From positions 124,001 to 188,000 of the forward strand of contig ARYC01017211.1 in assembly GCA_000711775.1 (NCBI GenBank): a DNA stretch of 64,000 nt. Reading direction: 5' to 3'. The DNA is from Oxytricha trifallax (taxonomy: Eukaryota; Ciliophora; Spirotrichea; Sporadotrichida; Oxytrichidae). The position numbers were made by a program, and so were the translations under genes. Below, piece by piece: positions 11,601-28,000 of the stretch. Numbering within the stretch: the first letter of the stretch is position 1; every line of letters begins with the position of its first letter. The notes beneath the pieces were generated by a model. The model ran no database searches and had not been told where the DNA came from. It saw only the letters and a list, made by a program, of their open reading frames with translations.

Positions 11601-14600
11601 AATTACTATATAATTTTTATTTATATTATTAATTAAGTTGTAAGTGGCGTGAAAGTCTACTGTAAATACTTCAGATATATCTGCCTCGTAGTCTCCGATT
11701 ACATATGGTAAAATTAGTAAATTTACCATATAAAACATTAAAGACAAATTTTAAGTTAATTAGGAATAAAACTTTAGCTGTAACCTTGAATTGCAATAAA
11801 CCTTAGATCTAAATTAAGTATGTCAATATATTTAAATAAATCCTAAGAATTGATAAGTGGATATCTTACTCTACAGCATTAATTTTTAGTGCAAAGAGCG
11901 AAGAGAAAGCTAATATAAAGAGGATAATTTTTTTAAAAAAATTTAAAACATTTATATTTTTAACAATGTAATTTATTTTTTAATTGCCTTCTTGTTTTCT
12001 TGATCCATTATATTTTGTTTTATTATTATGCAAACTTAAGTTGATTTATGTTTTTTTATTTTTCGAATCACTAATTTATATTTTAAAATTTTTCGAATTC
12101 CTTAACTTTACTTATGGATGTTATTATTTTTCAAGGTTTATTAAAATAAAAAAATAAATTGAAAAATATTAAAGAAAAATGTAAATAAAAAATAAATAAT
12201 ATAACAAAATATATTAATTAATTATATATGATAATAAAATTCTTAAAAAATTCTTATTTAATTACATTTATACTTATTTTATTTAAAATTTAATATATAT
12301 ATATATATCGACATTTTTAAAATTAAAAATAAAACTAGCAATTTATTCAACCTTAAACTTACTTATTTAGTATAATTTATAAATCTGTACTTCCAATATA
12401 ATCTATAATCCTTGTCTCGAAATTATGATAAAAAATATAATTTTGTATATAAGTCTCCAATTATCTGATATTTTAATAATATAAACAAAATATTAGTAAT
12501 TTTTAATTTTATTCAAAAATTTTTAATGGGAAAATATCTATGCATTAATGTTTAATTTAATTAAATTCTAATATGATTCAATAAATTATATAAGTTAAAC
12601 ATTTAACTCCAAGGAATATCATATTAATTAAATATTCTTAATGGCCGAAATAGCATTTATTTTAATTAAAATAAATATGTTTTTTTCTGATTGTTAAAAC
12701 AACATTATATAAGCTAGAAATTTAAGAACTATTTAATTTGATTATTTAAGTTATCTCAAAACTAAAGCTTCATTCTAAATTTATTAAGTTAAATTAAAAT
12801 GCAATTAAAAGGAAAATACCCTAAATTCAAACCAACTTGTCTCAATGAAACTGAATTTAATAAACAAAGCTATCCTTATCCAGGTTATACCGATCATTGC
12901 CAATTGTACTTATATGGCTTTAAATGCTAAGACTATCTACAGAAAATTATAAACTTCGGGGATGTATAAAAGATTTATCAAAAAGAGAGATATCATTTAT
13001 TACCAGAACCTGGTATATATTACTTAGTTTCAACACATTCTAAGTCTACTTGAGCGAAAAGTCGAGCTCTTCAAAGGTAGCCAAAATTAAATCATTAACT
13101 TCATTACATGCTGGAAACCCAAGAACCAGCATTCAGACCAAGACTTTTTAAAAAATGAAGATCTCTAAGGAACAAAAGTTAGCACCTCAACAAATTTGCT
13201 CAATTCAGACAGCATGGACTGCATCTATCTAATAGGCTTAGATTTTGTCATATTTAGTACCTATAAAAGGGATACGTCAGAGATAGGTAACTTTCCTACC
13301 AACTGAAATTCTAACTTAAGAACCCAATCAGAATCTGATCAGCGAGAACCCAATCAGAATCTGATCAGCGAAGTCATACATCATCTACCTATTCAAAATA
13401 ATCAATAGTGAGGGAAACCATTCTATTAAAAACTAAAATATCGATAAATTTTCTTTATGATAATACTACATGTAATTGAATTCTCTCAGATTTAGTGTAA
13501 TTCTTTTTTAGAATTTAAAGTCTGAGCTAACAAAAAAAGCAAAACAACGAATTCTAAAAAATAGACATTAAAACCTTTAAGTATAAACATTATGCGTATT
13601 ATTAAACATAAAATTAAAAAATGATAAGAAAAATTTTTCGATTTATTATCATTAAAATAAAGTAAGATGTATCAATATATGCTAATCAAGTGTGCTTCAA
13701 TTTAGGTTTGACAAATAAGCAATTGAAATTACCATCATTTTTAAAAGAAATAGAGTATAAAATTTTATGAAATTTAAATCATTTTGTTAATAAAAATTAA
13801 GTACAGTTTTACAGAGGAGAATTAAAATTAAAAATCATTAAATTATGCAAGATTAACTTTATAGAGATTTTAATTCTTTTAAGTTTTATTATTTATAGTT
13901 TAACTCAACAAGGTTCAAAAATAATGTAGTTCATTTGATATTTAATTCACTTTAAAAAAAAAACTTCTTAAGAATTTGATTATAAAAATCCTACTTTATA
14001 TAGAAGTTCCTTGCTTAGTATTAAATAATTAATAACCTAAGCCATACCTATAATTATAAAAGCATATAATCATAGTTTTTTGCATATTCAAAGTTAAATG
14101 GCATTAAACAAATCAAATTATTCATGACAAGTAATCCGAAAACTTAACCTACAACAGGATACTTTAATGAAAGATGAGTATACTTACTACTGAAAAGGTT
14201 CCAGTTTCCGGTCAGTAGGTTTCCGATGAGTAGATCAACAAGAACTCCAGTAAAGCCTATAAGACTAGGTTAAAGAGCAAAGATTCTGATCAGTATATTG
14301 CACAGAAAACATTAGATGACACTGAGTATCCTGTTGTAGGTTAAGTTTTCGGATTACTTGTCATGATTGTCAAATCGCAAATCTAAATATATAAAAATAT
14401 AAAAAATATTGACTATATTTTTAAAATACTTAAATCAAATTTATGGGTTAAGCAGCCACCATCAAAGTTTTAGAATTTTTACAAAATATTAAAATAAAAT
14501 AGATTTAAAAAATTTTAAATAAGTAAATTTTCTTTCAAAAAAGTAAAAAATATAATAAAAAGTTTTTTAAAAATCAAATTTCTGATTAAATATTTACAAT

Positions 14601-16002
14601 ATAATTATTTATAATTTTAACAATAAATTACATTAAAATCATCAACAATAATAATAGAATATTTAAGTTTAATATTAACTAATTCTCCATTTTTTTTTAT
14701 TAAGTCTGTAATGTTTTATAATAAGATATATTTATATTATTCCAATCCCATTTAAAATTGATCAAAATATTATTTTATTTAAATTTTTATTATAGAAATT
14801 CTTTAAATTTATTAATAATATTTAATCTATTATGAAAGAAAATTTGTTAATAGAGCTAACAATCCTCACTCTTCTAATAAAATAGGACTTAAAATATATT
14901 CTCCTAAATATATATTTAAAAATTCAGTCTTCCATAAACTAGTCTCTAACCTTCTATTTAGTAACTAATATAGAAGTCTTAGCAAACCTAGGTCCAAACT
15001 CAGTGGTTGAAACCCATATTTCCTTAATCATAAACCAATACTTACTATAGTTTCCTTCAACCTACAGACAAGCCTCTAGTTTCTCAAGATCTGTTTAACC
15101 CAGATTTCAAAATCATCACAACCCCATTAAAACAGATTGATTCAAACTAGAAAACCCTGAAACCCGATCAACAAAACCCCATTGAATTATTTTATCCTGA
15201 AGTTACTACTAAATAGGAAAAACATACTAAAATGAGGGATGACGTATTTGCTATATTAAATATGAAAAAGAGAGACTACAACCCAACAATGAATTTTGAC
15301 CAAATAAATAATAATCCGGTAGTAGAGTAAAACATCTCTACACATGACTAGTCAATAGAACCAGTCTCCCCAATTCATCAAAAATCTCTTCAGTCACAGA
15401 ATGAACTCATCAATGACAAAAAAGAAGAATGTAATAATACATAGGAATACCTAGAAACCTGGCAAAATGATCATATTGACTAACACATAGACAACAGAAA
15501 TTGCAAAAAAGTCGATAACCTGATAAGATCCACATCAGAAAATGAGATTTAGAAGAAAGAAGAAATCTTATTAATATTTATTCCTGAAATTAATATTAAT
15601 AATAATTACTCAGGACATAATATCGAATCTGATGTTTTTAAAATTCGAAACTTGAAAATCCTACAAAAGAAAATTCGTAGTACTATAAATGCTTTCTCCT
15701 CGCATAGACATGTGCTACATATTAAATAGGTCAAGTCACTCGAATTCTCATCGCAGAATCTGTCCTTTTCAGAGAAGATTCCTTCATTTCACAATACTTT
15801 GTCGCTAAGAAAAGTGAAGTTAATTAAGAACAGGCTGGCAAAGAGAAACAAAATCATCAAGAAGAAGAAGAGAAAGTGATTGCATGGCAGTAGTTCAGAG
15901 TGTCGAATTGAAGACACCTTTAATTTAAAAGGGCTTGTCCCTTATATATACATATTAACATATTTTTTAGATCGGGGGTCCCCAGAGACTTCAGTGTGAT
16001 TA

Positions 16003-16036
<34 letters not shown>

Positions 16037-19000
16037 TTATTATTATTATTATTATGAAAAAATAAAAATAAATCTAAATTTTAGATTTGCAAAAAATTAA
16101 ATTAACATTTTGTGATTAAATATTGAAATTTAGTATAATATTAATTTATATGAGAAATAATTTATTTAGATTCATTATTTGTATAGTTATTTTGTTAAAT
16201 CATAGCATATATTTTCATTTTAATTTAGAGAATAATTACGATTTGTTATATTTTTATAATCCTTTTTTGTACTGGATAATTAGAAATATTAAGATTGTAT
16301 TTCAGAAGTCCTCAATTGTAAACTTATATTATTTATATATTTATACATAAAGTAGTATATATATTAATATATAAATCTTTAATAAATACTATCTAGGGTT
16401 AGTTAAAATTAAACTAACAATTTTATATATTAAGCTATACTAATACTAATAATATATTATATGTGTAATACTTAATTTTATACTTTTTAAATTAATTGTT
16501 TATGAACTTATCAAAAAGCTTAAATTGTTTAAAAATGTAAAACTTTAAATTCTCAAAATTCCTTTTTATTCTTTTTAAAATTAATAATAAAGTTGAATCT
16601 TAAAAATTAAATAAATTAAACAAATGTATTAAAGTTTAAACTTTCTGTTTTTATAGACAGGTTGAATTTATTCTCTAAATTACTATCCATAAGTGAATTT
16701 TTAAGTTTAATATGGATTAATATCATTAATATTTGATTATGTAATCACGTCTGATTCTTTTCTAACATTCATTTGAATATCACCATCATTGTTATTAGTT
16801 TACTATTATAGCAATTATTATTTTATTATTATATTTTAATACTTTTTTTTGTAATCCTTTTAATAATTGGTTTAGAAATGAATCGAAAATAAATATTTTA
16901 ACTAAATTACAAAGCTAATATCTTCTAAAATAACTTTTTATAATTCTAAGATCATTTAAATATGATAAAACTTGCTCGTCTAATTCATTAATTACAATTG
17001 ATACGTGGTCTAAAAATTAGATTTACTTCTTTGAAGAGACTTTGAATTAAATATTTCTCCACAATGGATGATGCTATTTTTTTAAAAAAGTTGAGTTTTT
17101 AGGTAATAAAATGTTGGGGAGAAAAAAATGCTTATCAGCATTCAAATTTGATTAGAAAAAGAGAATAAGAAGAAAATAATTAATAAAATTCATAAAAATA
17201 TTAGTCTAGTAAACTATAACTGCCACATTTAGTTTCATTCACATGTTCTATTTTATAAAATTTTTTAACTGCACCATTTTTATATAACTTAGAGAATAAA
17301 TTTTATCTGAGAGATTATTTTGACAATTTTGAAGCTTTTTTAAACTTCAAGAAATAGCATCACTAATTCTAAAATATGTCAACAAATTCTTTTTGTTTAT
17401 TTTTTAATTAAATTGAGATATGTATATTTTTACTTGATTATTCAATTTTGCTACTAAATTATAATTTATTCCAAAAAAATATAAATAAAATTCAATTTAC
17501 TATCTTAAAACTTTGACAAGTATTTAATTATGATTGTGTTTAATAACTCTTGTATTTCTTCTTCTTTTTTAGATTTTTTAAATGTTTTTTTCGAAAGGCA
17601 TGACCTCTCCTTCAAATTCAGTAAATAATGATGATTGATTAACGCTTAAAATAAAATATTTTTAAGACACTAATTAACAATCCAAAATATATTTGAGATT
17701 ATATAATTAAATTTTTAAGTATCCAAGAAGGATTTCAACTTAAATTACTTATTAAATATTATATTCAATTTTAATGAAGCAAAAAGAATGAATTTATGAA
17801 TAATATAATAATATAATTTACTCACAATATAAATGAATATTTTTTAATTTCCTTCCCTTTTTAAGTTTTATTAAAATGCTTGTCAAGTAGCTTGATTATT
17901 ACAACTGCATATCTTATATCTAATCTGAAATTTATTTTTACTTTTTAGATTTGCATTTTTTCATGACTCTATTTATTGCATTTTGTATTTTCTCGCATAA
18001 GTCTCCAATTTAATTATATTTATTTTATTTTTATTCTAGTTTAAAATATATTTAATTTCACAATAATTTGCATTGAAATCATATATCCAACGTTTAAAAA
18101 TATGAATAAACTTGTTAAAAGTATGGTTTTAACTAGGAATATATATTTTTAATTAAAAAAACCAATGATATTTTTTTGGATTAAAATAATTATGATCTTA
18201 AGAAGAGCGATTAAAATTACAGAAAAATATAATCTTATTTTTTTAATAAGAGTTTATTCAGATATTTAATTTTTTAAGCATAATTTTTTTATTTCCAATA
18301 TATTAATAAAAGAATTTAATAACTAAAAAACGTAAATTTTAATTAAAACTTTTCCATCCTTTTGGTTATGTAACCTATAATTAATAAAATAATACATGTT
18401 TTTTCAAAGTTATTTTTTATAAGTTCATTTTAATGTTATCATTAAGTTTATAAGTGTCAAGGAATGGTATAAATCCATATATAATAGTAATTATGCATAC
18501 TTCATTAAACGTTTCAAAGGAATTCTTAGTTGGGTCCAAGTATGGCTTAAAATGTACTAAGTATACAAGTGTTAAAAATTGTAGCAAAATTATTATGTTT
18601 AATTGAATTCCTTAGGAGTAGTCTAGAAATACTAAAGTCACTCCAAATATTTAATAATAATTATTTTTTTTACATTTTAATTTAGAAAGAGGAAGTTTCC
18701 TGGATTGTCTTATGATATAAAATAAGTTGAGCTTCATTAAGATTTTATTAATTTTTCTCTTTTCAAATTATAGTACTTACGAACTATTTATTAAACTTTT
18801 ATTTTCTCAATTCATGAAAATTAATTGTTATTGCTTAGAAAAATTAGTACTCAGTCATTATATAATTATTTATTGATTTTAAACATTCTATACTTAATTT
18901 TGTATAATAAGACAAATTAACTCTATATTTATAAAATTATAAAGGAATAAAAACTTTATAGGTAATAATTAACACGCTATTAAAATCTAAGATCAATATT

Positions 19001-22000
19001 TCCATGTTAAATTAGTAAAAACATTAAAAAATAGTCTATCACGAAACTTTTCATGATAAAGTACACTTTCCCAATTTATTATTTGTCTTTTGAGGATCTT
19101 TAATGTTGCAAATTATTTACAATTATCTATGACAGCTTCATCAAATGGAGAAAACCTTGTTTTAAAATACTAATGAAATCTTGGTCGGATTTATTACAAA
19201 GCGTAAAATGAAATCACTGGGAATAGACTGCAGAATGTTAAGAGATTTAAATTTAATTTTAATTAAATAAAGAGAATTATCGATAGAATCGAACCAATTG
19301 AGTCTGCTGTAAAAGTAAAAGTTAGCTATAAAAAATATAATAACATTCAAGTATAAATTACTCTTAAAATATTGATGGCTATATAAGTTTGGTAAATTAA
19401 ATTTTAATTATAAATTATACAGTAAATATAACTTAACAGCATATTGACTGTTGTATATTTTCACTAATAGCATTTAACTTTTAATTTATTACAAATAACA
19501 TTATAAATGATTTATATTTTCAATTTATTAAAAATTTTTAAATTAGTAGAGAATATTTTTATAATATAAGATCCATTAAAATTTATTGAGATAAAATTTA
19601 CAATAAATTTTTAAATTTAAAGAATATTTAATTTATACAAAGATAAATATCAATTGATTTTATAATGATAATATTGATGGAAGAGCATATGCAAAGCTCA
19701 AGCTATGATTAAATATATAAAAAGCATATATTATTATTTACTTGTGATTCAATTGCGAATCTTAAAATGAAAGAGAAATATAAATTATCATTAACCCTTT
19801 TTCTGTATCTCTTAAACCTATAAAAATTTTAATACTAAACTACTTACAATCCAATTTTAAAAATAAAATTTTCTAATATAATTTTGGCATTGATCAACTG
19901 CGAAAATCTTTCAAGCACAATTAATATGACGACTATGAATAAGAAGTAAAATATTAAGCCCAGGTTATTTATCAAGTTTACTGATTAATAGCCTAAAATA
20001 TCAAAGTAGCTATTATGAGCAAATGCTTGATTTTCAAATTCAGTCATGTTAAAGAAAATTTTATCAAAATTATCTGTTGAAATGAACTGAAAGTTAAATA
20101 TTAATCATTTATAATATAAACTAACAAGAATCAACATAAATATACATGATAGTTTATTCATATAGTAGAGAAAAATCTAAATATATAAAAATAACAAATT
20201 TTTTTAAAAAATTTTTAGATTGTTTGGATTATTATATTTAAATTTATTATTAATAATTTAAGTTAGAAATATCAATGATCGATTTAAAGATTAGTTAAAT
20301 ATTGGCTGGAGTTCTAATAGTCATTAATGGTAAATGTGTGATGTATTAAAAACCGCTTATCATGTCCCATAGTAATTACATGCTTTTAGACCTAATAAAA
20401 TTATTGTTTTTGATTAATTAAATTTAAGTAATTTTATGAATAGTTCAATATAATTAAAAACATAAGCTTATATTTTAATTAAAATCTTTTAGATAATATT
20501 AAGCTTTTTCGATCAGGTGTTAAGAATAAATGAAACTTTAATATTAGTGGTACTTTTTTATCACATCTATATGAGAAATTTTCCTAATTTTATAATTAAA
20601 GAGATTTATTTTATCATAATTATGAGAGAATTCTACTAAATTTTTGTTGCTATTTCTAAAATAGAATTGAATCGGGAAATTATGAAAATATATACATAAC
20701 GTTAAAGTATTTGAATATCAACAGCCAAGTATTTGATAGTTATATAAATCAAATTTGGGAGCAAGTAAACAGGACTCTAGCTATGTGTTTAAACTGTTTA
20801 CTGTTTAATCTTTAATTATATTTATTATTATAATATTAAAAGTTTGATTAAATCCTAAATTAAAAATAAATAGATAAACAAGTAAACGAATAAACAGATG
20901 GTTTAAAAGTATGTTTTCTGTTTAATTACATAAACTAGGGAGCAGATAAATAGACTAAACAGGTTTATAAAATGTGTTTTAATAGTTCAATTATTTAGTT
21001 AGATATAATTGTAATAAAAAAACTAAATGTTCAAACAAATGGATGCGGCTTTCTACATAATCCAATTGAACCAGATGCTGTAGCTACTATAATTGTTTAA
21101 AAGAATGCCGCAGAAGAACTACAATTTCAAGAATCTATTCATACTTTAGCTCTCCTTGGCTAAGCAGTTGGATAATTGGGTTGATCTTGAAAAGTCATAA
21201 TACAATCAAAGAAATGCATTTCGCACATTTAGATTTACTTTGATGAGGGAGAGGATAGATTGTTCATGGTGGTGAATTTAGTGCCAAACCACACAGGCCT
21301 CTATCGCAACTACTCTTCTAACTAAAAATACAGTGGGTTTAACTTTTTAAGCAAATACGGGATCACTGCTAAAAATACAGGCAAATCGAGCGAGGCAAAT
21401 TTATTTGAAATGTGCCCAAATCTTCAGTCTACTTACAGGAAGGAGGACCAGTACTAGAATCATTCACGCCAATGAAGATTAGTTAGTCAATTCAGTCTCT
21501 TGCGTACAATTCAAGTGATTCAAAAGAGATCATGTTGGTTAAATTCATATCAAGGTTTCTAAACGGAGATTTCAAAAGTGTGGAGCAGTTCTATCGTAAC
21601 CATTGCGATGATGTGAGGACTCTTATGATGATAGCTCAACTTGAACCAAAGTTGAAGCAACATGAACGACTGATAAAAGAGTCAAATCTTCTGCACATCG
21701 AGTACACCCCGACGATCAAATCGCTCTAAGAGTATCTGTTAAAGAAGGAATCAGGAATAGAGAAGGTACAGGAATGGGGGCTTGATGATTTTTAAAAGTT
21801 AGGATATGGAGAGATTTTCAATGCCTTTTAAAATGTGATGATAGCCTAGAAACATCATTAGAAGGTTTATGGAGTGTGAATCATTGGTCTAACAAATACA
21901 GGAAAGACTACAATAGCTGAGATGCTGAAGGAAATATTCATTTACGATGTTTTAGAAGACGGGGTTTTTCACTTCTTTGTAAAAGCAGCATTGGTAAATG

Positions 22001-25000
22001 TTGCCCAACAGATTACCATGATGGATAAAATGAATCACTTGCACTTTTTTGGAAAAAAATAAAATATAGCAATAATGAAAAAGTTCATAGAGAGGAGAGG
22101 CTACTCAGTTGATGTAAAGTAGGGTTATACACAGATGGCATTTAAGAATTCTTCAATTGTGATCATTACCAACGAACTGCCCTTCGAAAGGATGAGTAAA
22201 GTAACATAGACGCCTTCATGGAGAGAATTACAGTCTGTAAACTAAAGATGCAATCATTTAGAAGAGACTTTTCATTCCCATTCACTAGCGTGGATTTAGC
22301 AAGGCATTTGTACAAGAGATATGTGAAGAGTAGTAAAGCAGATGATACACACGCACATTCTGATGAAGAAAATGAAGAAGAAGGTAATCTCGAGCAGCAG
22401 GAGAGAAAGTCACATGGATTCTCGATGTCATTATATTGAAGTGCAACTAAAATTATATCTAATTAATTAATTGAACTATTAAAACACATTTTATAAACCT
22501 GTTTAGTCTATTTATCTGCTCCCTAGTTTATGTAATTAAACAGAAAACATACTTTTAAACCATCTGTTTATTCGTTTACTTGTTTATCTTTTTATTTTTA
22601 ATTTAGGATTTAATCAATCTTTTAATATTATAATAATAAATATAATTAAAGATTAAACAGTAAACAGTTTAAACACATAGCTAGAGTCCTGTTTACTTGC
22701 TCCCAAATTTGATTTATATAACTATCAAATACTTGGCTGTTGATATTCAAATACTTTAACGTTATGTATATATTTTCATAATTTCCCGATTCAATTCTAT
22801 TTTAGCAATAAAAAAATACTAAATAAAGGAGTTCCTTAATATAAGTCTAAGTAATTTTGTTATAATTCTATTAACAACTAAATTATCAAAGCTGGTAAAA
22901 ACAATTAATTATTTAAGAATAATAAACTTAAGTTTAATTTAATTTACCATATTGAATTATTTTTTATCTATAATGAAATCAAATTATTACAAAAGCAGAT
23001 TTATAGCAAAATTAGGCCCCATAAAACTCTAAAATGAAGCTGAGGCCACATCTCCAAATTAAGTCAATGATCCTTACAAACTTTCATTTAAAATAATATA
23101 ATCATTTAAATAATTTATTTCAGATATCTATGGGGGCAAAGATTTACTCATTTCATAGTTTTTTGCAATTGATAATTTCATGTCTTTATCCTAGTATAAG
23201 TAGTTTTCCTTAAACTAGATTGACAGTCTATCAGGTATCTATATATTCTTAAATTAAAATATATTTTACACTAAAAACCCCAAAACTCCTTAGTGAGTTT
23301 TATAAGTGTTTGATTTGTAGGTAATAGTTATGGTCTTATTGGTGTTAGTAGAGAAATTAGGCCAATTTGCAAAATGAGAAATAAAAATTAGAGAAATTTA
23401 GGGTCTATTTATGATGAGAAGTATTTAGATTTTCTGCTTAAGCTTAGGTATGGTATATTTATTGATTTAGACTAAGTCAAACCAGTACTGAATTATACAG
23501 CCTTAGCAAAACTCCTACACAAGAGTGCCTCAACTGTTAGAAATCATTGCTTGTTAGCTGTTTAGCATTATAACTGAGGCTCTTGATAACATCCTGCAAG
23601 AAAATAAATGTTCTCAACGTTCCATATTGACTATCTCTGTGACTCTAAGACATTAAAGTATTGGGCTCATTTTCCTCTTGACTAATGAGCTGTGATGTTT
23701 CATCGCAAGTATCCTGACACGCATATCTCTCCTTAGAATATAGCCAATATTTTTATAAGAAATGGCATTACTTTCAACAAAGTCAACATAGTGAAAAGAA
23801 TAATTGATTTTACAGTGCCATTTTATATTAATAATTTAAACTCTAAATATGATTAAATGCAGAGAGCTATCACTAATAACATCAAGTTCAGACTGCTGAT
23901 GAAGCAGTGTTCACATTTAACACTTTCATTAATAAATCCTGGTAAAAAAATATGATGTAGAAGTAAATGAATAAAAAGTAAAGGTATTCACCCTTGAAAT
24001 TTTAGCTTGAATAAGTGGAGATTCAGGCTTAGAGACTTATAATTCACCCTCGCTCTATTAAGCGAGAGTAGTATATATAGATCTTACATAGGCTCAGAGA
24101 GAATTATAGCAACCAAGTGATAATCCATTTTGTTGATAACTATTCAGTTCATAAGACTAGCGAGGCATGAAAGCTTATGAAGACCTATACATAACTCTTA
24201 TTTACAAGGTTCATGATAGTCCTTAATTTAATTGAATATAATTCTACTGGAGTTAAATCAAGACTCACTACAAGAAGCTACTGCTGTAGCATCTAATGCA
24301 TAATTTACCAATCAATACAGTAGACTTAATACAATTTAGTTGCAAGAGAGTGAATAAATATAAGACTACTATGTGTGCAAGGAAGAGGAGAATGAATGTT
24401 AATTAATAAGTCTTCGACTTAAAAGAATGAAATAGTTCACATATTAAATGGACCCTTAAAATATTAGGCTTCTCTTTCTTTTCTTCTTCTTCTTAAGGCT
24501 TGACAGGCCCTAAGTTTCTTCTCTTACTGCCATCTCCAGCATTTATTTTCATATCTTCTGGCTTTTAAACAACTATATAAAGTCTCTCGCTAACTTAATG
24601 AACTGTCTGCTGTTTTTTATCTCTTTGAACCCCCTTAACATGCTCTTTCATTAGATATATACCAGTTCCAGATTTTCCTACAAAGTTATATGTCAAAGCT
24701 TACTTGAAAGATAAGGATGCTTCTTAAGTTCCTCTAGCCAAGCTGAGCTTATTAGGATGCCTTGCTTTTTCCAGTCTTCAGGAGAGATAGAATATCGTTT
24801 CTTATGAACTTCTTCAATTATTTCTCTGAGATACTCCTCTTTTATTGTAGCAAGAACACCAATTAAAAAGTTCCTCTCTGGTAATTTATAAGATAGTTGT
24901 TTCTTGTTAGGAAGGTAAACTCCTACCTCCTCACCTTACATGGCATCCTCATAAAGATTAGTGACTGAAATCTCAGGGTAGTTGGGAATTTCTATTAGTT

Positions 25001-28000
25001 TAATGTCTTTATTTTTAAAAGCTTTCTTCTCCTCACAAAGCATTGCTTTCAAGAATGAAATTTTGGTAACTTCCATCGTTGGAAGGAATAAACCCACTTT
25101 AGTATATGATTAAGTATATGTCACATTCTTACCATGCTAAATGAGGTATCGATAGAGATCTTCCTTGCTTCTAAATCTTTATATCATTACTTGAGCCTCG
25201 ACTCTTTTCATTTGATCATTGAGTGATTCCATCTTTGTTCTTCTTCCTATTAATGAATTTTAATTTATAATTAATAGAATTCTGGATCATATTGTTTAAA
25301 ATCTTATTATTCAATATGGGCATCTTATAGGAGGGTCAACCTGGTAAGGATATGTGGAGAAAGCTGGCAGAAGCTTTAACAAACTTCAAAGATGGAGCTC
25401 CATTTTTATCAATTTAGTTCCATTAAATTAATACTAAATTTGTTTTAATTTAATTAGTACTTTGTACTAATTCCGTTTAATTTTAATTGGTACCAACTTA
25501 ATTGTACCAAAACTTAATTAGTACCTAGTTTTAAACTAAAGAGGTTTTAATGGAAAAGTTCCAAAATGGTTCAAAAAATCATTGGTACCAGTACCAACCT
25601 GAATTTTTTCTTAGTTGGTACAAAAATTAAGAACATTAAGCATGAAATTAGACAAATTAATAGTTATAAACTAAGTATAAATATGATCTCTTGCACCTCA
25701 AAATCTACCATTATTGTTGTCGTATCAACTCCTATACAGAGTGACTATAACTAGTAAGATTATTAGAGCTTTGTAATAGAAATTTAAATTTGAATTTAAA
25801 CATTGCGGCTAACCAAATCGTAAAGCAATCTCTGTTGGATCAGGATAATTATAGCTAAACTTTGGCTCAACTTAAAAGCCTGAAATTAGTTATGATGAGA
25901 GGGAGGTAGAGCTAAGAGTTCTTGAATTTGAAGCAGAGGTTTTTATCATAGAAATTTTAACCCAGAAGGAGAGAGCAGTGATAGAAGTTTAAACTTAAAT
26001 TTATTATGTTGAGGAGTTAAAAGAACAGCAAGCAATCGAAAAGATAAAAACATATTAATGTGAAGACTGCTAGAATTTTTTCTCAACAGAACAAAGCTTA
26101 AAGAGACACCTTAAAGAGGCACACTCTGGCAAAGCCAAGATCTATTTCAAGCATGAAAAGGCAGATGGTAAGTATTAGTGCACGACATGCATGAAATCAT
26201 ATATTAACTCAGCTAAAGTACAAGGAATTTGCAAAAGGTTCACCTCAGCGAGTTCTTGATTGAAGATTAAAAGACTAAAAAACTAGTACAGGCTAAAATA
26301 AAATCTAATATTCTTGAATAAAAGAGAGAGCAGCAGGAGAAAGAGGCAGAAGCAATTTTAATCGATGAACCAACCAGTAGGCAATACAATCTCAGCATGC
26401 TTCTAAACGAAAGCTATGAATATACCAGCATTAAATGCAGTTGATCTCAGCACTTATATTGAAAACTACTTTAATAAACGCGCCTGTAAAAGTAAAGCTT
26501 ATAGTAGTTGATGAGTATGCCTACAAGGTGTATCCTTTCAGTTATCTTTCTAAGATCCAAAAGTATTAGAACGAGTTTGCTAATGAATAGATGGTTCTTA
26601 GAGAGGACTAAAGAAAAGATGGCAATAATTTGCTTAAGTTAAATGGTGTAATATTGAGATATGGTTTTATCGCACTAAGACTCAAGAAATTTGAAATGAC
26701 TCTCAGAGACTATCTCTATCAAAATCGATACCCTCATGAATTAAACGATATACTCTCAGATATGTTACATGGTGCTAAGGATTTGCATGAAATTGGATAT
26801 GTTTAAAGAGATTTAAAGCCCTGAAAATATTATGCTAAATCTCTCCCCTTTAGAAGTGGTGGTTATCGATTTCAATAGAGCTTTGAAATAGGAGATTGTA
26901 ACTTTAGCACAGATACTTGGAACTTCAGGTTACTTCCCAATAAGAGAGAAGTGGACTAATGGTTCTGTTTAATGGGATATTTGGGCAGTAGCAGCAATAA
27001 TATTAGAAAGTGATACGTAATAAACATGAAAAGCAATCAAAAAGTTTGGCTTAGAAACACATAAAGTAAGAAGATGTCTGCAAAAAATTAAAAGAATAGT
27101 AAAGATTATAATCGTGAGAGCTCCAGATTATCCTAGATATACATTAGATGATATCCTTGACCCACTAGAGAGAGAGCATAGTTCAAAATATACAATAAAG
27201 ATAAACAGATAAAATTTGTTTGAATTAATGACACAAATACTCATTAAATATTCATTAAATTCACATAAAACTTGCATTTTGCCTACTAACCCCAATAAGA
27301 CCCCAACTATACACTACAAATCAAAGCACTTATAAACCTCACTAAGGGGTTTTGAGGATTGGACTGTCCTATGAAACTTGTTTCAGGTCTTAGAAGAATA
27401 CTCTGATTGTTAAAATGTTATCAACAAATTCTGTAACATTATAGTTGCAATACTCTATGCTGTCATCTGGTTTTAGCATTTTTATCCAAAGTGACTTTTG
27501 TAAAATGATTTAACTTTGACTCCAAATTTTCATATCAATAAAGTTTAAAAATTTTTATTTATATCATGGGAGAACTTAATAAATACTGTGCCTGCGAAGG
27601 AAATTCTGGAAATATATGCAGTAAGTTACTTCCCATAATTCTTAGCTTTTTTTAGAGATGAAAGTTTTGCAAAGTTAATTTACTATTGTAAGAATATAAA
27701 TATTTGCAATTAATAAATTAAATAATTAAAATATTCGCAGTTAACTTTCTCGAAACATAGACAATATGGTACTTGTTCGATAGTGAATTCAAATTAAGTT
27801 GGACTTTACTATTGGCGGTAACTCTCTATCGCATCCCTCAAGCGAAATAACTTGACTTAAATTATGGGTGATTTTTTTAATTGATTTTAATGCCAAAATT
27901 AAACTGAAGTTATCTCGCTCTGAGTATGCGATAAGTGGGTACCGCCAGTAGTAAAATCCAGCTAATTTTGAATTCCCTATTGAACAAGTACCATATTGCT